A stretch of 64,000 nucleotides of DNA, from positions 140,724 through 204,723 of the forward strand of contig JAFLDS010000007.1 of assembly GCA_017302295.1 (NCBI GenBank). The letters run 5' to 3'. Both the position numbers and the translations under genes were made by a program. The DNA is from Thauera sp. Lineage in GTDB: Bacteria; Pseudomonadota; Gammaproteobacteria; Burkholderiales; Rhodocyclaceae. Under the pieces are notes generated by a model. The model was not told where the DNA came from, did no database searches, and saw only the letters and a program-made list of their open reading frames with translations. Below, in pieces: positions 44,384 to 54,989 of this stretch; within the stretch, counting starts at the first letter, position 1, and the number at the start of each line of letters is the position of its first letter.

Positions 44384-45391
44384 GTGACTCCTGAGTTGCC
44401 GTCCGCCCCGACCGATGCCTTCCCCCGCCTGGTGGGGGACATCGGCGGCACGAATGCGCGCTTTGGGCTGATAACACGGCCCGACGGCAGGCTGCACTCG
44501 ATCCGCAGCCTGCCCTGCGCCGCGTTCCGCAGTGTGGCCGAGCTGATCGAGCACTACCTGAAAGAATGTGGCCCTTCCCGCCCGCGCCACGGCGCGCTCG
44601 GCATCGCTGCTCCGCTCGATGGCGATTTGGTGCGCATGACGAACCGCGAGTGGGCGTTCTCGATCGGCGAACTTCGCGACCAGCTCCGGCTCGCGCGGCT
44701 CGAGGTCATCAACGATTTCACCGCCCTGGCGATGGCGATTCCTGCCCTGCACGACGGCGACCTGCGCAAGGTCGGAGGTGGCGCGCGGGTCGCAGGCCTG
44801 ACGATCGGCCTTCTCGGGCCGGGCACCGGTCTCGGCGTCTCCGGTCTGGTGCGGTGTGGAGGCGACGATGTGGCGATCGAGGGCGAAGGCGGGCACGTCA
44901 CACTGGCTGCGAGCAATGCGCACGAAGCCGCACTGCTCTCACGGCTCGCCGCTCGCTACGAACATGTGTCGGCCGAACGCGTCCTGTCGGGGGCGGGCCT
45001 GGTCGCCCTCTACGAGGCCGAGGCGGCTGTGAGTGGCGAACCGCCCGCCGGGCTCGACGCAGCCACCATCAGCGAGCGTGGCATCGCCGGCAGTTGCGCC
45101 CTGTGCGCGAGCACGCTCGAAACCTTTTGTGCCTTCCTCGGTACCGTCGCCTCGAACCTTGCGCTGACGCTCGGCGCGCGCGGCGGCATTTACATCGGCG
45201 GTGGCATCGTCCCGAAGCTTGGCGACTACTTCCTGCGTTCGGGCTTTCGCGCCCGGTTCGAACAGAAGGGGCGATACGGCGCGTATCTGGCCGCCATTCC
45301 CACCTACGTCATCCACGCCCCCCACGCAGGCCTCACCGGCGCGGCGCGCCTGCTGCAGCGCAGGCTCGACCGCCCGGGCCCCCGCCAGTAG
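44384..45391 (+). CDS. glk: Glucokinase
   Basis: 335-residue ROK-unrelated glucokinase (Glk family). It carries the ATP-binding LVGDIGGTNARFGLI, the glucose-binding EVINDFTALAMAIPAL, the adenine loop LGPGTGLGVSGL and EGGHVTLAA followed by VLSGAGLVALYEAE. The C-terminal IYIGGGIVPKLGDYF is diagnostic. It phosphorylates glucose with ATP. GTG 44384 is the start; the usual family N-terminus begins near PRLVGDIGG, so the first ~14 residues are variable. It is convergent with pgi, the next enzyme of glucose metabolism, with one base between the stops. Confidence 0.95.
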   Translation: MTPELPSAPTDAFPRLVGDIGGTNARFGLITRPDGRLHSIRSLPCAAFRSVAELIEHYLKECGPSRPRHGALGIAAPLDGDLVRMTNREWAFSIGELRDQLRLARLEVINDFTALAMAIPALHDGDLRKVGGGARVAGLTIGLLGPGTGLGVSGLVRCGGDDVAIEGEGGHVTLAASNAHEAALLSRLAARYEHVSAERVLSGAGLVALYEAEAAVSGEPPAGLDAATISERGIAGSCALCASTLETFCAFLGTVASNLALTLGARGGIYIGGGIVPKLGDYFLRSGFRARFEQKGRYGAYLAAIPTYVIHAPHAGLTGAARLLQRRLDRPGPRQ

Positions 45392-45392
45392 G

Positions 45393-47057
45393 TCAGCCCC
45401 TCTCTTGCGCGTTCGCGGCGGCACGCACCGCTGCAATCAAGCCGCGCGTCGAGCCATCGTGCTCTCCGGCCGTTCCCCCCGCGAGTTCAGCGTCGATGCG
45501 GCTGGCGATCTGCTTGCCGAGCTCCACGCCCCACTGATCGAAGGCGTTCACGCCCCAGATCACGCTCTGCACGAACACCTTGTGCTCATAGAGCGCGACC
45601 AGCGCACCCAGCGAGCGCGGCGACAGATCGGGCAAAAGCAGCGTGTTGCTCGGCCGGTTACCGGGGAACACCCGATGCGGAATCGCCGCCTCCAGCGCCT
45701 CGCCGGAAAAACCGGCGGATGCGAGTTCAGCGCGCACTTCCTCGGCTGTCTTGCCCACCATCAACGCCTTGCTCTGCGCAATGCAGTTTGCAAGCAACAG
45801 GCGATGGTGCCCGGCGAGGCCGTGGCTGGTGGTAAGCGAGGCGATGAAATCGACCGGAACCAGGTCGGTCCCCTGGTGGAGGAGCTGAAAGAAAGCATGC
45901 TGGCCATTGGTGCCGGGCTCGCCCCAGATCACCGGACAGGTCGGCGTTTCCACCGGCCGTCCGTCGCAGGTGACCGACTTGCCGGTGCTTTCCATCTCGA
46001 GCTGCTGCAGATAGGCCGGCAAGCGCGCCAGCGCCTGCGCATAGGGTGCGATCGACAGGCTCGTCGCGCCGAAAAATCCCCGGTACCACACGCCCAGCAG
46101 CGCGAGGATGACGGGCAGGTTTTCCTCCAGCGGAGCCTCGACGAAGTGGCGGTCCATCGCATGGGCGCCATCGAGCAGTTCGCCGAAGGCCTCGCGCCCC
46201 ACCTGCAGCGCGACCGGCAGGCCCACCGCCGACCACATCGAATAGCGTCCGCCGACCCAGTCCCAGAAGCCGAACATGTTGGCGAGGTCGATGCCGAAGC
46301 GGGCTACGCGCTCCGCATTGGTCGACACCGCGACGAAGTGCTTCGCGACGTCGGCCTCGCCCGCCCCGCCTGCGAGAAACCAGCGCCGCGCACTGGTGGC
46401 GTTGGTCATCGTCTCGATGGTCGTGAAGGTCTTGGAGGCAACGACGAACAGCGTCGTGGCCGGATCGACCTTCTCCAGCACACCGGCAAGATGATCGCCG
46501 TCGATGTTGGACACGAAATGGAGGCGCAGGCGCGCATGCGCACGGGCTGAGAGCGCCTGGCAGGCCATGGCGGGCCCGAGGTCCGAACCGCCGATGCCGA
46601 TATTGACGACGTCGGTGATGAGCTCGCCGGTGTATCCGCGCCAGCGGCCGTCGCGCACCCTCTCGGCGAAATCGCCCATGCGCTGCAACACGTCGCGCAC
46701 CTCGGGCATCACGTCCCGGCCATCGACCTCGACCGGCTCGCCGCCGCGGTTGCGCAGGGCAATGTGCAAGACCGCGCGGCCTTCGGTGTTATTGATGCGT
46801 TGCCCGCTGAACATCGCCCCTCTCGCCGGCTCGACGCCGCGCGAGCGCGCGAGCTCAATCAGGAGCGCCAGCGTGCGGGCGTCGATGCGATTCTTCGAGT
46901 AATCCAGCAGCAGCCCCGCGCCGCTCGCGGAGAAGCGCTCGAAGCGTGCCGGATCCGCAGCGAAAAGATCGCGCATCGAGACCGAAGCGATCTCGTCGCG
47001 ATGCGATGCAAGCGCGCGCCATGCCGCGCTCTGGGTCAATGAACTCGATTCGTGCAT
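45393..47057 (-). CDS. pgi: Glucose-6-phosphate isomerase
   Basis: 554 residues with all Pgi signatures: [87 protein letters not shown] (containing catalytic Glu) and the C-terminal [20 protein letters not shown]. It interconverts glucose-6-P and fructose-6-P. ATG 47057 follows GAGGAATGAA. Earlier in-frame Met codons exist but do not fit the family. Paired with glk on the opposite strand. Confidence 0.97.
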   Translation of the reverse strand: MHESSSLTQSAAWRALASHRDEIASVSMRDLFAADPARFERFSASGAGLLLDYSKNRIDARTLALLIELARSRGVEPARGAMFSGQRINNTEGRAVLHIALRNRGGEPVEVDGRDVMPEVRDVLQRMGDFAERVRDGRWRGYTGELITDVVNIGIGGSDLGPAMACQALSARAHARLRLHFVSNIDGDHLAGVLEKVDPATTLFVVASKTFTTIETMTNATSARRWFLAGGAGEADVAKHFVAVSTNAERVARFGIDLANMFGFWDWVGGRYSMWSAVGLPVALQVGREAFGELLDGAHAMDRHFVEAPLEENLPVILALLGVWYRGFFGATSLSIAPYAQALARLPAYLQQLEMESTGKSVTCDGRPVETPTCPVIWGEPGTNGQHAFFQLLHQGTDLVPVDFIASLTTSHGLAGHHRLLLANCIAQSKALMVGKTAEEVRAELASAGFSGEALEAAIPHRVFPGNRPSNTLLLPDLSPRSLGALVALYEHKVFVQSVIWGVNAFDQWGVELGKQIASRIDAELAGGTAGEHDGSTRGLIAAVRAAANAQERG

Positions 47058-47228
47058 TTCATTCCTCGATACGGCAAATGCGTACATCCGCCCGATCGAG
47101 AGAATACCGTCAAAGCACGCAGGATCCATGGGAACCCACTGAAAACGGGTGTTTCAGCCCACTTCGCACGTTGCTCCGCCACATCCGGGCGCAACGGGAA
47201 TCGGCTCATGAATGCGTCGCAGAATGCG

Positions 47229-47268
47229 CATCGCCCTCGCTGCCGACCGAGTCGGCGCGAGGGCGATG
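47229..47268. terminator. Long nearly perfect hairpin downstream of pstB
   Basis: Outer arms CATCGCCCTCGC and GCGAGGGCGATG (12 pairs), then inner arms GCCGAC and GTCGGC (6 pairs) around a three-base loop, one bulged base on one side. It lies 39 bases beyond the pstB stop and before pgi. It can stop or stabilise the pst transcript; no T-run follows. Confidence 0.55.
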
Positions 47269-47306
47269 GCGAGGCGATTGAGGGCCTGGCGGCGGATCCG
47301 CGTCGA

Positions 47307-48089
<783 letters not shown>

Positions 48090-48129
48090 GAGAGCTTCTC
48101 GAATTCGTTGAACGGAATGGGGTGCGGAC

Positions 48130-49053
48130 TTACCAGGAGATGCTCTTGCGCAGGCGATAACGCAACCAGATCGCAAGGCCATTCATCATCAACGTCATGA
48201 AGACGAGGATGAAGCCGGCCGCGGCAGCGTTCTGCTGGAAAGCCTCTTCCGGACGGGAGGTCCAGTTGAACATCTGGATCGGCATCACGGTAAAGCCGGA
48301 CGTCAGCCACTGAAAATTGATGAAAGGCGCGGTGTCCGAGATCGGCGACGCCGGCAGGAAGGCGATGAAGGTCAGCGCGCCGATGGTGATGATCGGGGCC
48401 GTTTCGCCGATCGCGCGCGACAGGCCGATGATCACGCCGGTCATGATGCCGGGCGTCGAATACGGCACCAGGTGATCCCTGACCACCTGCCATTGCGTGG
48501 CACCGCAGCCGTAGGCGCCCTCGCGCACGTGCACCGGAATCGCGCGCAGTGATTCGCGGGTGGCGACGATGATCACCGGCAGGATCAGCAGGCCCAGCGT
48601 CAGCCCCGCGGTCAGGATGCTCTGACCAAAGCCGAAGGCGTATACGAAGACGCCCAGGGCGAGCAGGCCATAGACGATGGACGGAACACCGGCGAGGTTG
48701 GTGACGTTGATCTCAATGATGTCGGTGACCAGGTTCTTGGGCGCGTACTCTTCGAGATAGACACCCGCCGCAACGCCAAGCGGCACCGCGGACACCGCGG
48801 TGACCAGCATCACCAGCAGCGAGCCGACCCAGGCCGACAGGATGCCGGCATTGGCCGCGCGGCGTGACGGGAAGCTCATGAAGAAGTCCGGGTTCAGCCG
48901 TTCCCAGCCGTTCAGGACCATCTGTCCGAACAGGGTGACGAAGGCGAGCACGCCCAGCAGCAGCGCGACGAAGCCGGCGGCGGCAAAGAAGAGGTCCCAG
49001 CGCCGATTCGAGCGGATGATGCCGCGCACGGCGGCGATGTCTTGATGGTTCAT
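48130..49053 (-). CDS. pstA: Phosphate ABC transporter permease PstA
   Basis: 307 residues, six membrane helices with the binding-protein-dependent permease loop [20 protein letters not shown] and [20 protein letters not shown], both PstA-typical. Conserved SRAIGETAP closes the pathway. It forms the channel with PstC. Gap to pstB 40 bases and to pstC 14 bases, so one operon. Confidence 0.96.
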   Translation of the reverse strand: MNHQDIAAVRGIIRSNRRWDLFFAAAGFVALLLGVLAFVTLFGQMVLNGWERLNPDFFMSFPSRRAANAGILSAWVGSLLVMLVTAVSAVPLGVAAGVYLEEYAPKNLVTDIIEINVTNLAGVPSIVYGLLALGVFVYAFGFGQSILTAGLTLGLLILPVIIVATRESLRAIPVHVREGAYGCGATQWQVVRDHLVPYSTPGIMTGVIIGLSRAIGETAPIITIGALTFIAFLPASPISDTAPFINFQWLTSGFTVMPIQMFNWTSRPEEAFQQNAAAAGFILVFMTLMMNGLAIWLRYRLRKSISW

Positions 49054-49067
49054 GTGAGGTCCGTGTA

Positions 49068-49994
49068 TCAGTAGGCTTCGCGATAACGACGGCGAATCAG
49101 ATGGCCGACGACGTTGAAGAACAGCGTCAGCACCATCAGGCTCAGACCCGCGGCAAAGATGGACTGATAGCCGATCGAGCCGTGCGGCAGGTCACCCATC
49201 GCCACCTGCACGATGTAGGCCGAAATCGTCTGCGCCGGCTCGGCCGGATTCATCGTGAAGTTCGGCTGCATGCCCGCAGCCACTGCGACGATCATCGTTT
49301 CGCCAACCGCGCGCGAGATCCCCAGAATGTAGGCCGACAGCACGCCGGAGATCGCCGCCGGCAGGACGACGCGAACCGCCGTCTGGAAGCGGGTGCTGCC
49401 CATCGCGTAGGCGCCCTCGCGCAGGCTCATCGGCACCGCGCGCATCGCATCCTCGGACAGTGAGCTGATGTAGGGGACGATGGCGATGCCCATCACCAGA
49501 CCTGCCGCGAGCATCGAGAAACCCGGCAGGGACGGGAAGAAGTACTGCAGCACGGGCGAGACCACCGTCAGGGCGAAGTAGCCATAGACGATGGTCGGCA
49601 CGCCGCCGAGCAGTTCGAGGAAGGGTTTGACCACCTCGCGCACGCGCGGCGAGGCGAATTCCGAGATGAAGATCGCGATGACCGTCCCGAGGGGCACGGC
49701 GACCGCGAGCGCAACAAGCGAAGTCGTGACCGTCCCCAGCAACAACGGCAGGATGCCGTAGCGCGGCTCGGAAAAGAGCGGCGTCCACATTGTGTCGGTG
49801 AGGAAGTCCCACAGCGGAACGTGCTCGAAGAAGTGGTACGACTCGACCAGCAGGATCCAGATGATCCCGAGCGTCGTCAGCACCGATACCGAAGCAGCGA
49901 GGAACAAGACCAGCTCGATCGCGCGCTCGCGCACGTTGCGCGAGAGTTTTCTTGAAAGACGGTCGCTGACGGCGGTAGCTGGGGTGGAAGACAT
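49068..49994 (-). CDS. pstC: Phosphate ABC transporter permease PstC
   Basis: 308 residues. N-terminal cytoplasmic tail (MSSTPATAVSDRLSRKLSRN), then about six membrane helices, the permease loop LREGAYAMGSTRFQTAVRVV and GISRAVGETMIVAVAAG. Start ATG 49994 has GAGG six bases upstream; ATG 50000 would place it too close. Partners PstA. A strong palindrome between pstS and pstC probably reduces read-through so that PstS is made in excess. Confidence 0.95.
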   Translation of the reverse strand: MSSTPATAVSDRLSRKLSRNVRERAIELVLFLAASVSVLTTLGIIWILLVESYHFFEHVPLWDFLTDTMWTPLFSEPRYGILPLLLGTVTTSLVALAVAVPLGTVIAIFISEFASPRVREVVKPFLELLGGVPTIVYGYFALTVVSPVLQYFFPSLPGFSMLAAGLVMGIAIVPYISSLSEDAMRAVPMSLREGAYAMGSTRFQTAVRVVLPAAISGVLSAYILGISRAVGETMIVAVAAGMQPNFTMNPAEPAQTISAYIVQVAMGDLPHGSIGYQSIFAAGLSLMVLTLFFNVVGHLIRRRYREAY

Positions 49995-50049
49995 ACCCAT
50001 CCTCAATACATGGGATCCGCTCACGGCTCCCTCCAGAGATAATTGCAAA

Positions 50050-50073
50050 CCCGGGCGGCAGCTGCCGCCCGGG
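50050..50073. terminator. 24-bp perfect palindrome between pstS and pstC
   Basis: CCCGGGCGGCAG followed directly by its exact complement CTGCCGCCCGGG. Lies 19 bases after the pstS stop on the minus strand. Likely a stabilising or attenuating hairpin that raises the PstS to PstC ratio, as in many binding-protein operons. Confidence 0.65.
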
Positions 50074-50092
50074 CGTCCGACAACGAGGTGAA

Positions 50093-51073
50093 TTACAGCT
50101 TGGCTTCGCGCGCGATCAGCGCTTCGATCGTGACGCCGACCTCAGCTTCGCCACCGAACACCGTGCCGAGCTTCTTCTTGTTCAGATGGTCGGTGTTGGC
50201 CTGGTAGGCCTTGGCCGGCAGCGGAACGTACTTGACTTCCGAGGCGAGCGTCGAGGCGTTGGTCATGTAGAAATCGACGAACTGGCGCACTTCCGGGCGC
50301 TCCAGCGACTTCGAGCTGACGTAGATGAAGATCGGACGGGCCAGCGGGTTGTACGAACCGTCGATCACCGACTTCTCCGACGGCAGCACCGCGGCGCCCT
50401 TGGAGTTGACGATGGCGACCGCCTTCAGCTTGCTCTGGTTCTCGGCGTAGTAGGCATAACCGAAGTAGCCGATCGCATTGATGTCGCGCGACACGCCCTG
50501 CACCAGCACGTTGTCGTCCTCGGAGGCGGTGTAGTCGCCGCGCGAGGCTTTGGACTTACCGTTGATCGCTTCGGTGAAGTAGTCGAAGGTGCCCGAGTCC
50601 GAACCAGCGCCGAACAGCTTCAGCGGCGCATCACCGAACGACGGATCGACCTGGTTCCAGTTGGTGACCTTGCCCTGCGCATCCGGCTCCCACATCTTCT
50701 TGAGCTGCGCGACGCTCAGCTGGGTGATCTTGCTCTTCGGATTGACGACGACGGTCAGCGCATCGAAGGCCACCGGCAGTTCGTAGTAGGTGATGCCGGC
50801 CTTGGCGCAATCCTCCATTTCCTTCTTCAGGATGGGGCGCGACGCGTTGGCGACATCGATCTCGCCACGGCAGAATTTCTTGAAGCCGCCCCCCGTGCCG
50901 GAGATGCCGACCGTCACCTTGACCGAACCTTTGGTGGACTTCTGGAAGTCTTCAGCGACCGCCTCGGTCACCGGATAGACGGTGCTGGAGCCGTCGACTT
51001 TGACAAACGATTCAGCGTGGGCGGCGGAAGCCGCGATGGCCAGAAGGGCAGAAGCAAGAACGGTTCGTTTCAT
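50093..51073 (-). CDS. pstS: Phosphate-binding periplasmic protein PstS
   Basis: 326 residues with signal peptide [20 protein letters not shown]. Phosphate-binding loops are visible: [39 protein letters not shown] and [17 protein letters not shown]. The SSTVYP form is the common subgroup of Proteobacteria. It captures phosphate for PstCAB. GGAGA before ATG 51073. A Pho box lies ~80 bases upstream, so PhoB-controlled. Confidence 0.96.
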   Translation of the reverse strand: MKRTVLASALLAIAASAAHAESFVKVDGSSTVYPVTEAVAEDFQKSTKGSVKVTVGISGTGGGFKKFCRGEIDVANASRPILKKEMEDCAKAGITYYELPVAFDALTVVVNPKSKITQLSVAQLKKMWEPDAQGKVTNWNQVDPSFGDAPLKLFGAGSDSGTFDYFTEAINGKSKASRGDYTASEDDNVLVQGVSRDINAIGYFGYAYYAENQSKLKAVAIVNSKGAAVLPSEKSVIDGSYNPLARPIFIYVSSKSLERPEVRQFVDFYMTNASTLASEVKYVPLPAKAYQANTDHLNKKKLGTVFGGEAEVGVTIEALIAREAKL

Positions 51074-51139
51074 CGAATTCTCCGAAAATACGTGAAAGGC
51101 TCCGGCGCGCCGATCGGCGCCGAAACAGCCAACCCCTAT

Positions 51140-51171
51140 CGTAAATTTCTTATGTTACAGAAAAGTTAACC
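51140..51171 (-). promoter_or_regulatory. Pho box and -10 of the pstSCAB operon
   Basis: Minus strand: GGTTAAC-TTTT-CTGTAAC (51154-51171), two 7-base repeats with a 4-base AT spacer, matching the PhoB site pattern. A -10-like TACGAT follows ten bases later, the usual spacing for PhoB-dependent promoters. Known family pattern; position and match seen directly. Confidence 0.65.
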
Positions 51172-51282
51172 GTCACAAATCACGTCTTCGGACCCGGGAC
51201 AAGGCGCGCCTCCACCCCATGGCCGCTGGCGCGCCCGCCACGGCACCGATTCGACCTGGCCGACGCACTCGCAGCCCGCCGC

Positions 51283-52173
51283 TCAAGCGGCGCTGGCCAG
51301 CGCCTTCGCCAGAAAGTCGATCAGCACGCGAACCCGATGGGGCAGATAGCGGTTGCTCGGCAGCAAGGCATAGATGCCGAGCGGCGCGGGCTCGAAGTCT
51401 TCGAGAACGGTCACCAGCGCGCCACTCGCCAGCCCATCGGCGGCGATGAAATCGGGCTGCATCGTGATGCCCAGCCCCTGGGCGGCCGCGGCGGCCAGCG
51501 CATCGCCGTTGTTGGCCTGAAGCCGGAAGGGAACGTGAACGTTCTCCATCCGCCCGTCGATGCGGAAGGACAGCGGGCGGTTGTTGGCCTTGGCCGAGTA
51601 GCCCAGGCAGCTGTGCGCGCTGAGCTCTGCAGGATGCGCGGGACGGCCATGGCGAGAGAGGTAGTCGGGCGACGCGACCGTGAGCAACCGGCTCTCGCCC
51701 AATCTGCGCGCGACGTCATTCGGGTCGAGCCGCGCAATGATGCGGATCGACAGGTCGATGCCCTCGTCGATCAGGTTGACGTGGCGATCACTGAAATCGA
51801 GCGCAAGACTGATTTCCGGATAGGTACTCTGGAAGGCCGGCAGCAGCGGCACGATCCGCCGCAAACCGAAGCTGAGAGGCAGGCTGATCCGCAGGTTGCC
51901 GCGCGGCGTCAGGCGCTCTTCCATCACGTCCGCTTCAGCGGTTTCGACCAGATCGAGAATCGTGCGGCACTTGTCGAGGTAAGCGGTGCCGGCCGTCGTC
52001 AGGGTCAGGCGACGCGTGGTGCGCACCATCAGCTTCACGCCGAGATGCTCTTCGAGCGCCGCAATCTGGCGCGTCACCACCGACCTCGCCACGCCGAGCT
52101 GGTTGGCCACCGCGGCGAAGCTTCCGAGGTCCGCCACGCGGACGAACAGGTTCATCGCGTCAAGCCGGTTCAT
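51283..52173 (-). CDS. LysR-family transcriptional regulator
   Basis: 296 residues: winged helix in MNLFVRVADLGSFAAVANQL, then GVARSVVTRQIAALEEHLGV, and the effector domain from RGNLRISLPLSFGLRRIVPL. Belongs to the DmlR/CrgA-like branch (DFSDRHVNLIDEGIDLSIRI). An aldo/keto reductase gene lies upstream on the same strand, 88 bases away, and may be a target. No divergent partner. Confidence 0.9.
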   Translation of the reverse strand: MNRLDAMNLFVRVADLGSFAAVANQLGVARSVVTRQIAALEEHLGVKLMVRTTRRLTLTTAGTAYLDKCRTILDLVETAEADVMEERLTPRGNLRISLPLSFGLRRIVPLLPAFQSTYPEISLALDFSDRHVNLIDEGIDLSIRIIARLDPNDVARRLGESRLLTVASPDYLSRHGRPAHPAELSAHSCLGYSAKANNRPLSFRIDGRMENVHVPFRLQANNGDALAAAAAQGLGITMQPDFIAADGLASGALVTVLEDFEPAPLGIYALLPSNRYLPHRVRVLIDFLAKALASAA

Positions 52174-52261
52174 CGTCGCCGCTCAGAGAGTGGTCATTGC
52201 GCGATCGTGTCCAATTCCGCCTCTACCGCGATGCCCCGCTGTCCACGGTGCCGCGCCGGCA

Positions 52262-53101
52262 TCAATGCCCGAAGCTGTCGGCGTCGAACATGGTCGGGTC
52301 CGGACGGTCCAGGCCGTCGAGCGCGGCCATCTCATCGGCGCCGAGGCTGAAGTCGAAGATATTCAGGTTCTGCGCCTGACGCACCGGATCGGCCGACTTC
52401 GGCGTGGTGACGAAACCCTGCTGGACCTGCCAGCGCAGCAGCACTTGCGCCGGCGTGCGGCCGTGGTTCTGCGCGATCGCGGTCACCACCGGATCCTGCA
52501 GCATTGCGTTGCCGCAGCCCAACGGCCGCCAGGATTCAGTGACGATGCCCTTCACACGATGAATCGCGACCAGGTCATCACGGCGGTGGTAGGGATCGAG
52601 CTGGATCTGGTTCAGATGCGGAACGAGACCCAGGTCGAACAGACGCTGCAGGTGGGCCGGCTTGAAGTTCGAGGTGCCGATCGCGCGCACCACGCCGGCC
52701 TCGAGCAGCTTCACCAGGCCCTGGTAGGCCTCGACATAGCGATCCTGGTCGGGGTTGGGCCAATGCACCAGCAGCAGGTCGATGTAATCGAGGCCAAGAC
52801 GCTCGAGGCTGGCCTCGCAGGCGCTGCGGGCGCCTTCGATGCTGTGCCACTTGCGGTTGAACTTGGTGGTGAGGAAGATCTCCGAGCGCGGCACCCCCGA
52901 GTTGCGGATGCCCTCGCCGACGCCGCGTTCGTTCTCGTAGTTCTCTGCGGTGTCGATCAGCCGATACCCGATTCTGATCGCCTGGGCGACGCCGACGGCC
53001 GCCTCGGCATCGTTCATGGGCCAGGTTCCGAGGCCGAGTTGCGGCATGTCGACGCCATTGGCGAGTTTCACGGTGGGGGCGAGAGCGACCTTCATGTTCA
53101 T
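52262..53101 (-). CDS. Aldo/keto reductase (2,5-diketo-gluconate reductase-like)
   Basis: 279-residue TIM barrel. Catalytic set visible: D in YRLIDTAENYENE with Tyr next, Lys in FLTTKFNRKW, His in LLLVHWPNPD. AKR5-like signatures are ASLERLGLDYIDLLLVHWP and RAIGTSNFKPAHLQ. It reduces carbonyls with NADPH in the cytoplasm. ATG 53101 has AGGA at good distance. The final ~15 residues (DRPDPTMFDADSFGH) are variable. Confidence 0.92.
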   Translation of the reverse strand: MNMKVALAPTVKLANGVDMPQLGLGTWPMNDAEAAVGVAQAIRIGYRLIDTAENYENERGVGEGIRNSGVPRSEIFLTTKFNRKWHSIEGARSACEASLERLGLDYIDLLLVHWPNPDQDRYVEAYQGLVKLLEAGVVRAIGTSNFKPAHLQRLFDLGLVPHLNQIQLDPYHRRDDLVAIHRVKGIVTESWRPLGCGNAMLQDPVVTAIAQNHGRTPAQVLLRWQVQQGFVTTPKSADPVRQAQNLNIFDFSLGADEMAALDGLDRPDPTMFDADSFGH

Positions 53102-53326
53102 TTCACAGTCCTTTCAGGCGATACAGCACGAGGGGAAGCGTCGTGCCGAACAGCCAGGTTGGTGCGGGGGTTGATTGCGGCAGCACAGAACGCACGTCAG
53201 CGGTCCCTCAATGATGCCGGCAAGGAGCGCTTTCGTCCAACCTCGAGGCGATGTGATGCGACCGAGAAAGAGGCCCGCTGACGACCGGGACGGGTCGCAG
53301 GTGCAGCAGCGCAGAACGCGCCGCGA

Positions 53327-53533
53327 TCAGGGCTGCCCCGACGACTCCGGCGGCACGGAAGCGGACCCGGGCTCCGCGCCTTGCTCCGGGCGCAGCGGCC
53401 CGTCGATCTCCAGACGAATCCGTTCGATGATCGCAGCGGTCTCGCCGACCGTCAGTCCCAGTTGCCGGGCGTACTCGTCCATCGAATAAACCGGCTCGTC
53501 ATCCGCCGTTGCGTGCGCAGCCGGATGTTTCAT
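53327..53533 (-). CDS. Small hypothetical protein
   Basis: 68 residues (MKHPAAHATADDEPVYSMDE, then YARQLGLTVGETAAIIERIR). A central helix-turn-helix-like stretch is followed by a Pro/Glu-rich tail. A good ribosome-binding site (GGGGAAGG) supports it. No family recognised. Confidence 0.45.
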   Translation of the reverse strand: MKHPAAHATADDEPVYSMDEYARQLGLTVGETAAIIERIRLEIDGPLRPEQGAEPGSASVPPESSGQP

Positions 53534-53683
53534 GACCTTCCCCTGTCTGGCGCTCGACCGGCACCTTCTCGATTCGATCGTCTCATTCCGACAGGCCGTC
53601 CGGATGGAACTTTGTCACGCCCCGCGCAACACACGCAGCAGGTCTGTCGCTCGGGTCGCAGCCTCCGGCCCGCGAGCCCCGCC

Positions 53684-54874
53684 TCAACCCCCGCTCTTCC
53701 GCCGGTGCTCGAGCGCCTGCGCCATGATGATCGACAGCGACAAATAAACGCACATGCCCGCAGCCAGGCTCAGCGTGGTGCTCCAGAGGGCCGGCGCAAT
53801 CACGCCTGCGAGCACCGCGTTCATGCCGATCTGCAGGAAACTCTGGCAGCTCGACGCCATGCCACGGCGCGTGGGATAGAGATCGAGCCCTTTCAGCGAC
53901 AGACTCGGCATCACCAGAGACATGCCGAAGGTATAGACCGGAATCGCCACCATCGACCACGGCAGGCCCGGAGGCAACAGCGCCGCAATGGCCACATTGG
54001 TGACGGCCGCCGCGATCATGAGGACAAAGCCGACGGCGATCGTGCGGCGCGGCGTCCAGCGCTCGGCGACAATCCCGGAAACCATCGACCCCGACATGAG
54101 GCCCGCCACCGCAGGGATGAAGAACCAGCCAAACCCGTCGGTTCCGAGTCCGAGATGCGTCATCACGAACACCGGAGCGGAAAGCACGTAGAGAAAGAAG
54201 CCGCCGAAGTTCAGCGACACGGCCAGCGCGATCAGGATGAATGCAGCGTTCTTCAGCACCTCCCCGTAGGCGCGCGCGAGCCCGACCGGATGCAAGGGCT
54301 GGCGCGCGTCAGCCGGCAGCGTCTCGGGCAGGTAGCGCCAGCACAGCCAGAACAGCAACATGCCGAAAGCGGTCAAGAAGACGAAGATCGCCCGCCAGCC
54401 GCCCAGCTCCAGCAGCGCTGCGCCAATCAGCGGCGCCACCGCTGGCGCCAGCGCGAAGATCAGCATTACGTGCGACATCTGACGCCGGGCCTGCGCCCCT
54501 TCGTGCAGGTCGCGAATCACCGCCCTGCCGACAACCGTTCCCGCCCCCCCGACCAGTCCCTGCAGCACGCGCCCGGCCCACAGCCATTCGATCGACGGCG
54601 CCAGTGCGCACAAGGCCGAGGCGAAGGCGAAGACCGCGCTCGAGACCATCAGCACGACCCGTCGGCCATAGCGGTCTGCGAGCGCGCCGTGCCACAGCAC
54701 CATGCCCGCCAGCGCCAGCAGGTAGGCGGTCAGGGTCTGCTGCACCTCGAGCTGCGTCGCCCCCAGGGAGGCCGCGATCGCGGCGAACGCGGGCAGATAG
54801 GCATCGATCGCGAACGGACCGATGGCCGACAACGCGGCGAGCAACAGAGGAATGATCGGTGAGGTCGTAGGCAT
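53684..54874 (-). CDS. Bcr/CflA-type MFS multidrug efflux transporter
   Basis: 396 residues, about twelve membrane helices. The Bcr/CflA opening is PFAIDAYLPAFAAIAASLGA, then VQQTLTAYLLALAGMVLWHG. MFS motif A is LADRYGRRVVLM, and motif C-like LQGLVGGAGTVVGRAVIRDL identifies drug:H+ antiporters. It should export hydrophobic drugs or metabolites. The ribosome-binding site is weak. The neighbours are not functionally linked. Confidence 0.92.
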   Translation of the reverse strand: MPTTSPIIPLLLAALSAIGPFAIDAYLPAFAAIAASLGATQLEVQQTLTAYLLALAGMVLWHGALADRYGRRVVLMVSSAVFAFASALCALAPSIEWLWAGRVLQGLVGGAGTVVGRAVIRDLHEGAQARRQMSHVMLIFALAPAVAPLIGAALLELGGWRAIFVFLTAFGMLLFWLCWRYLPETLPADARQPLHPVGLARAYGEVLKNAAFILIALAVSLNFGGFFLYVLSAPVFVMTHLGLGTDGFGWFFIPAVAGLMSGSMVSGIVAERWTPRRTIAVGFVLMIAAAVTNVAIAALLPPGLPWSMVAIPVYTFGMSLVMPSLSLKGLDLYPTRRGMASSCQSFLQIGMNAVLAGVIAPALWSTTLSLAAGMCVYLSLSIIMAQALEHRRKSGG

Positions 54875-54989
54875 CGAGAGAGGCGCAGATGAGACGCGGT
54901 GTAGCGCGGATGAAACATGCGCGCGGGGAGGCGTCCGGCTCGCAGGGAGAGCGGAAGGACACCGGCCAGAGGGCCGGCCGCAGCCCGCG

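Noticed and set aside
53381-54862. Plus-strand frame opposite the MFS gene
   Set aside because: Arg/Gln/His-rich shadow; the minus-strand frame has clear MFS motifs.
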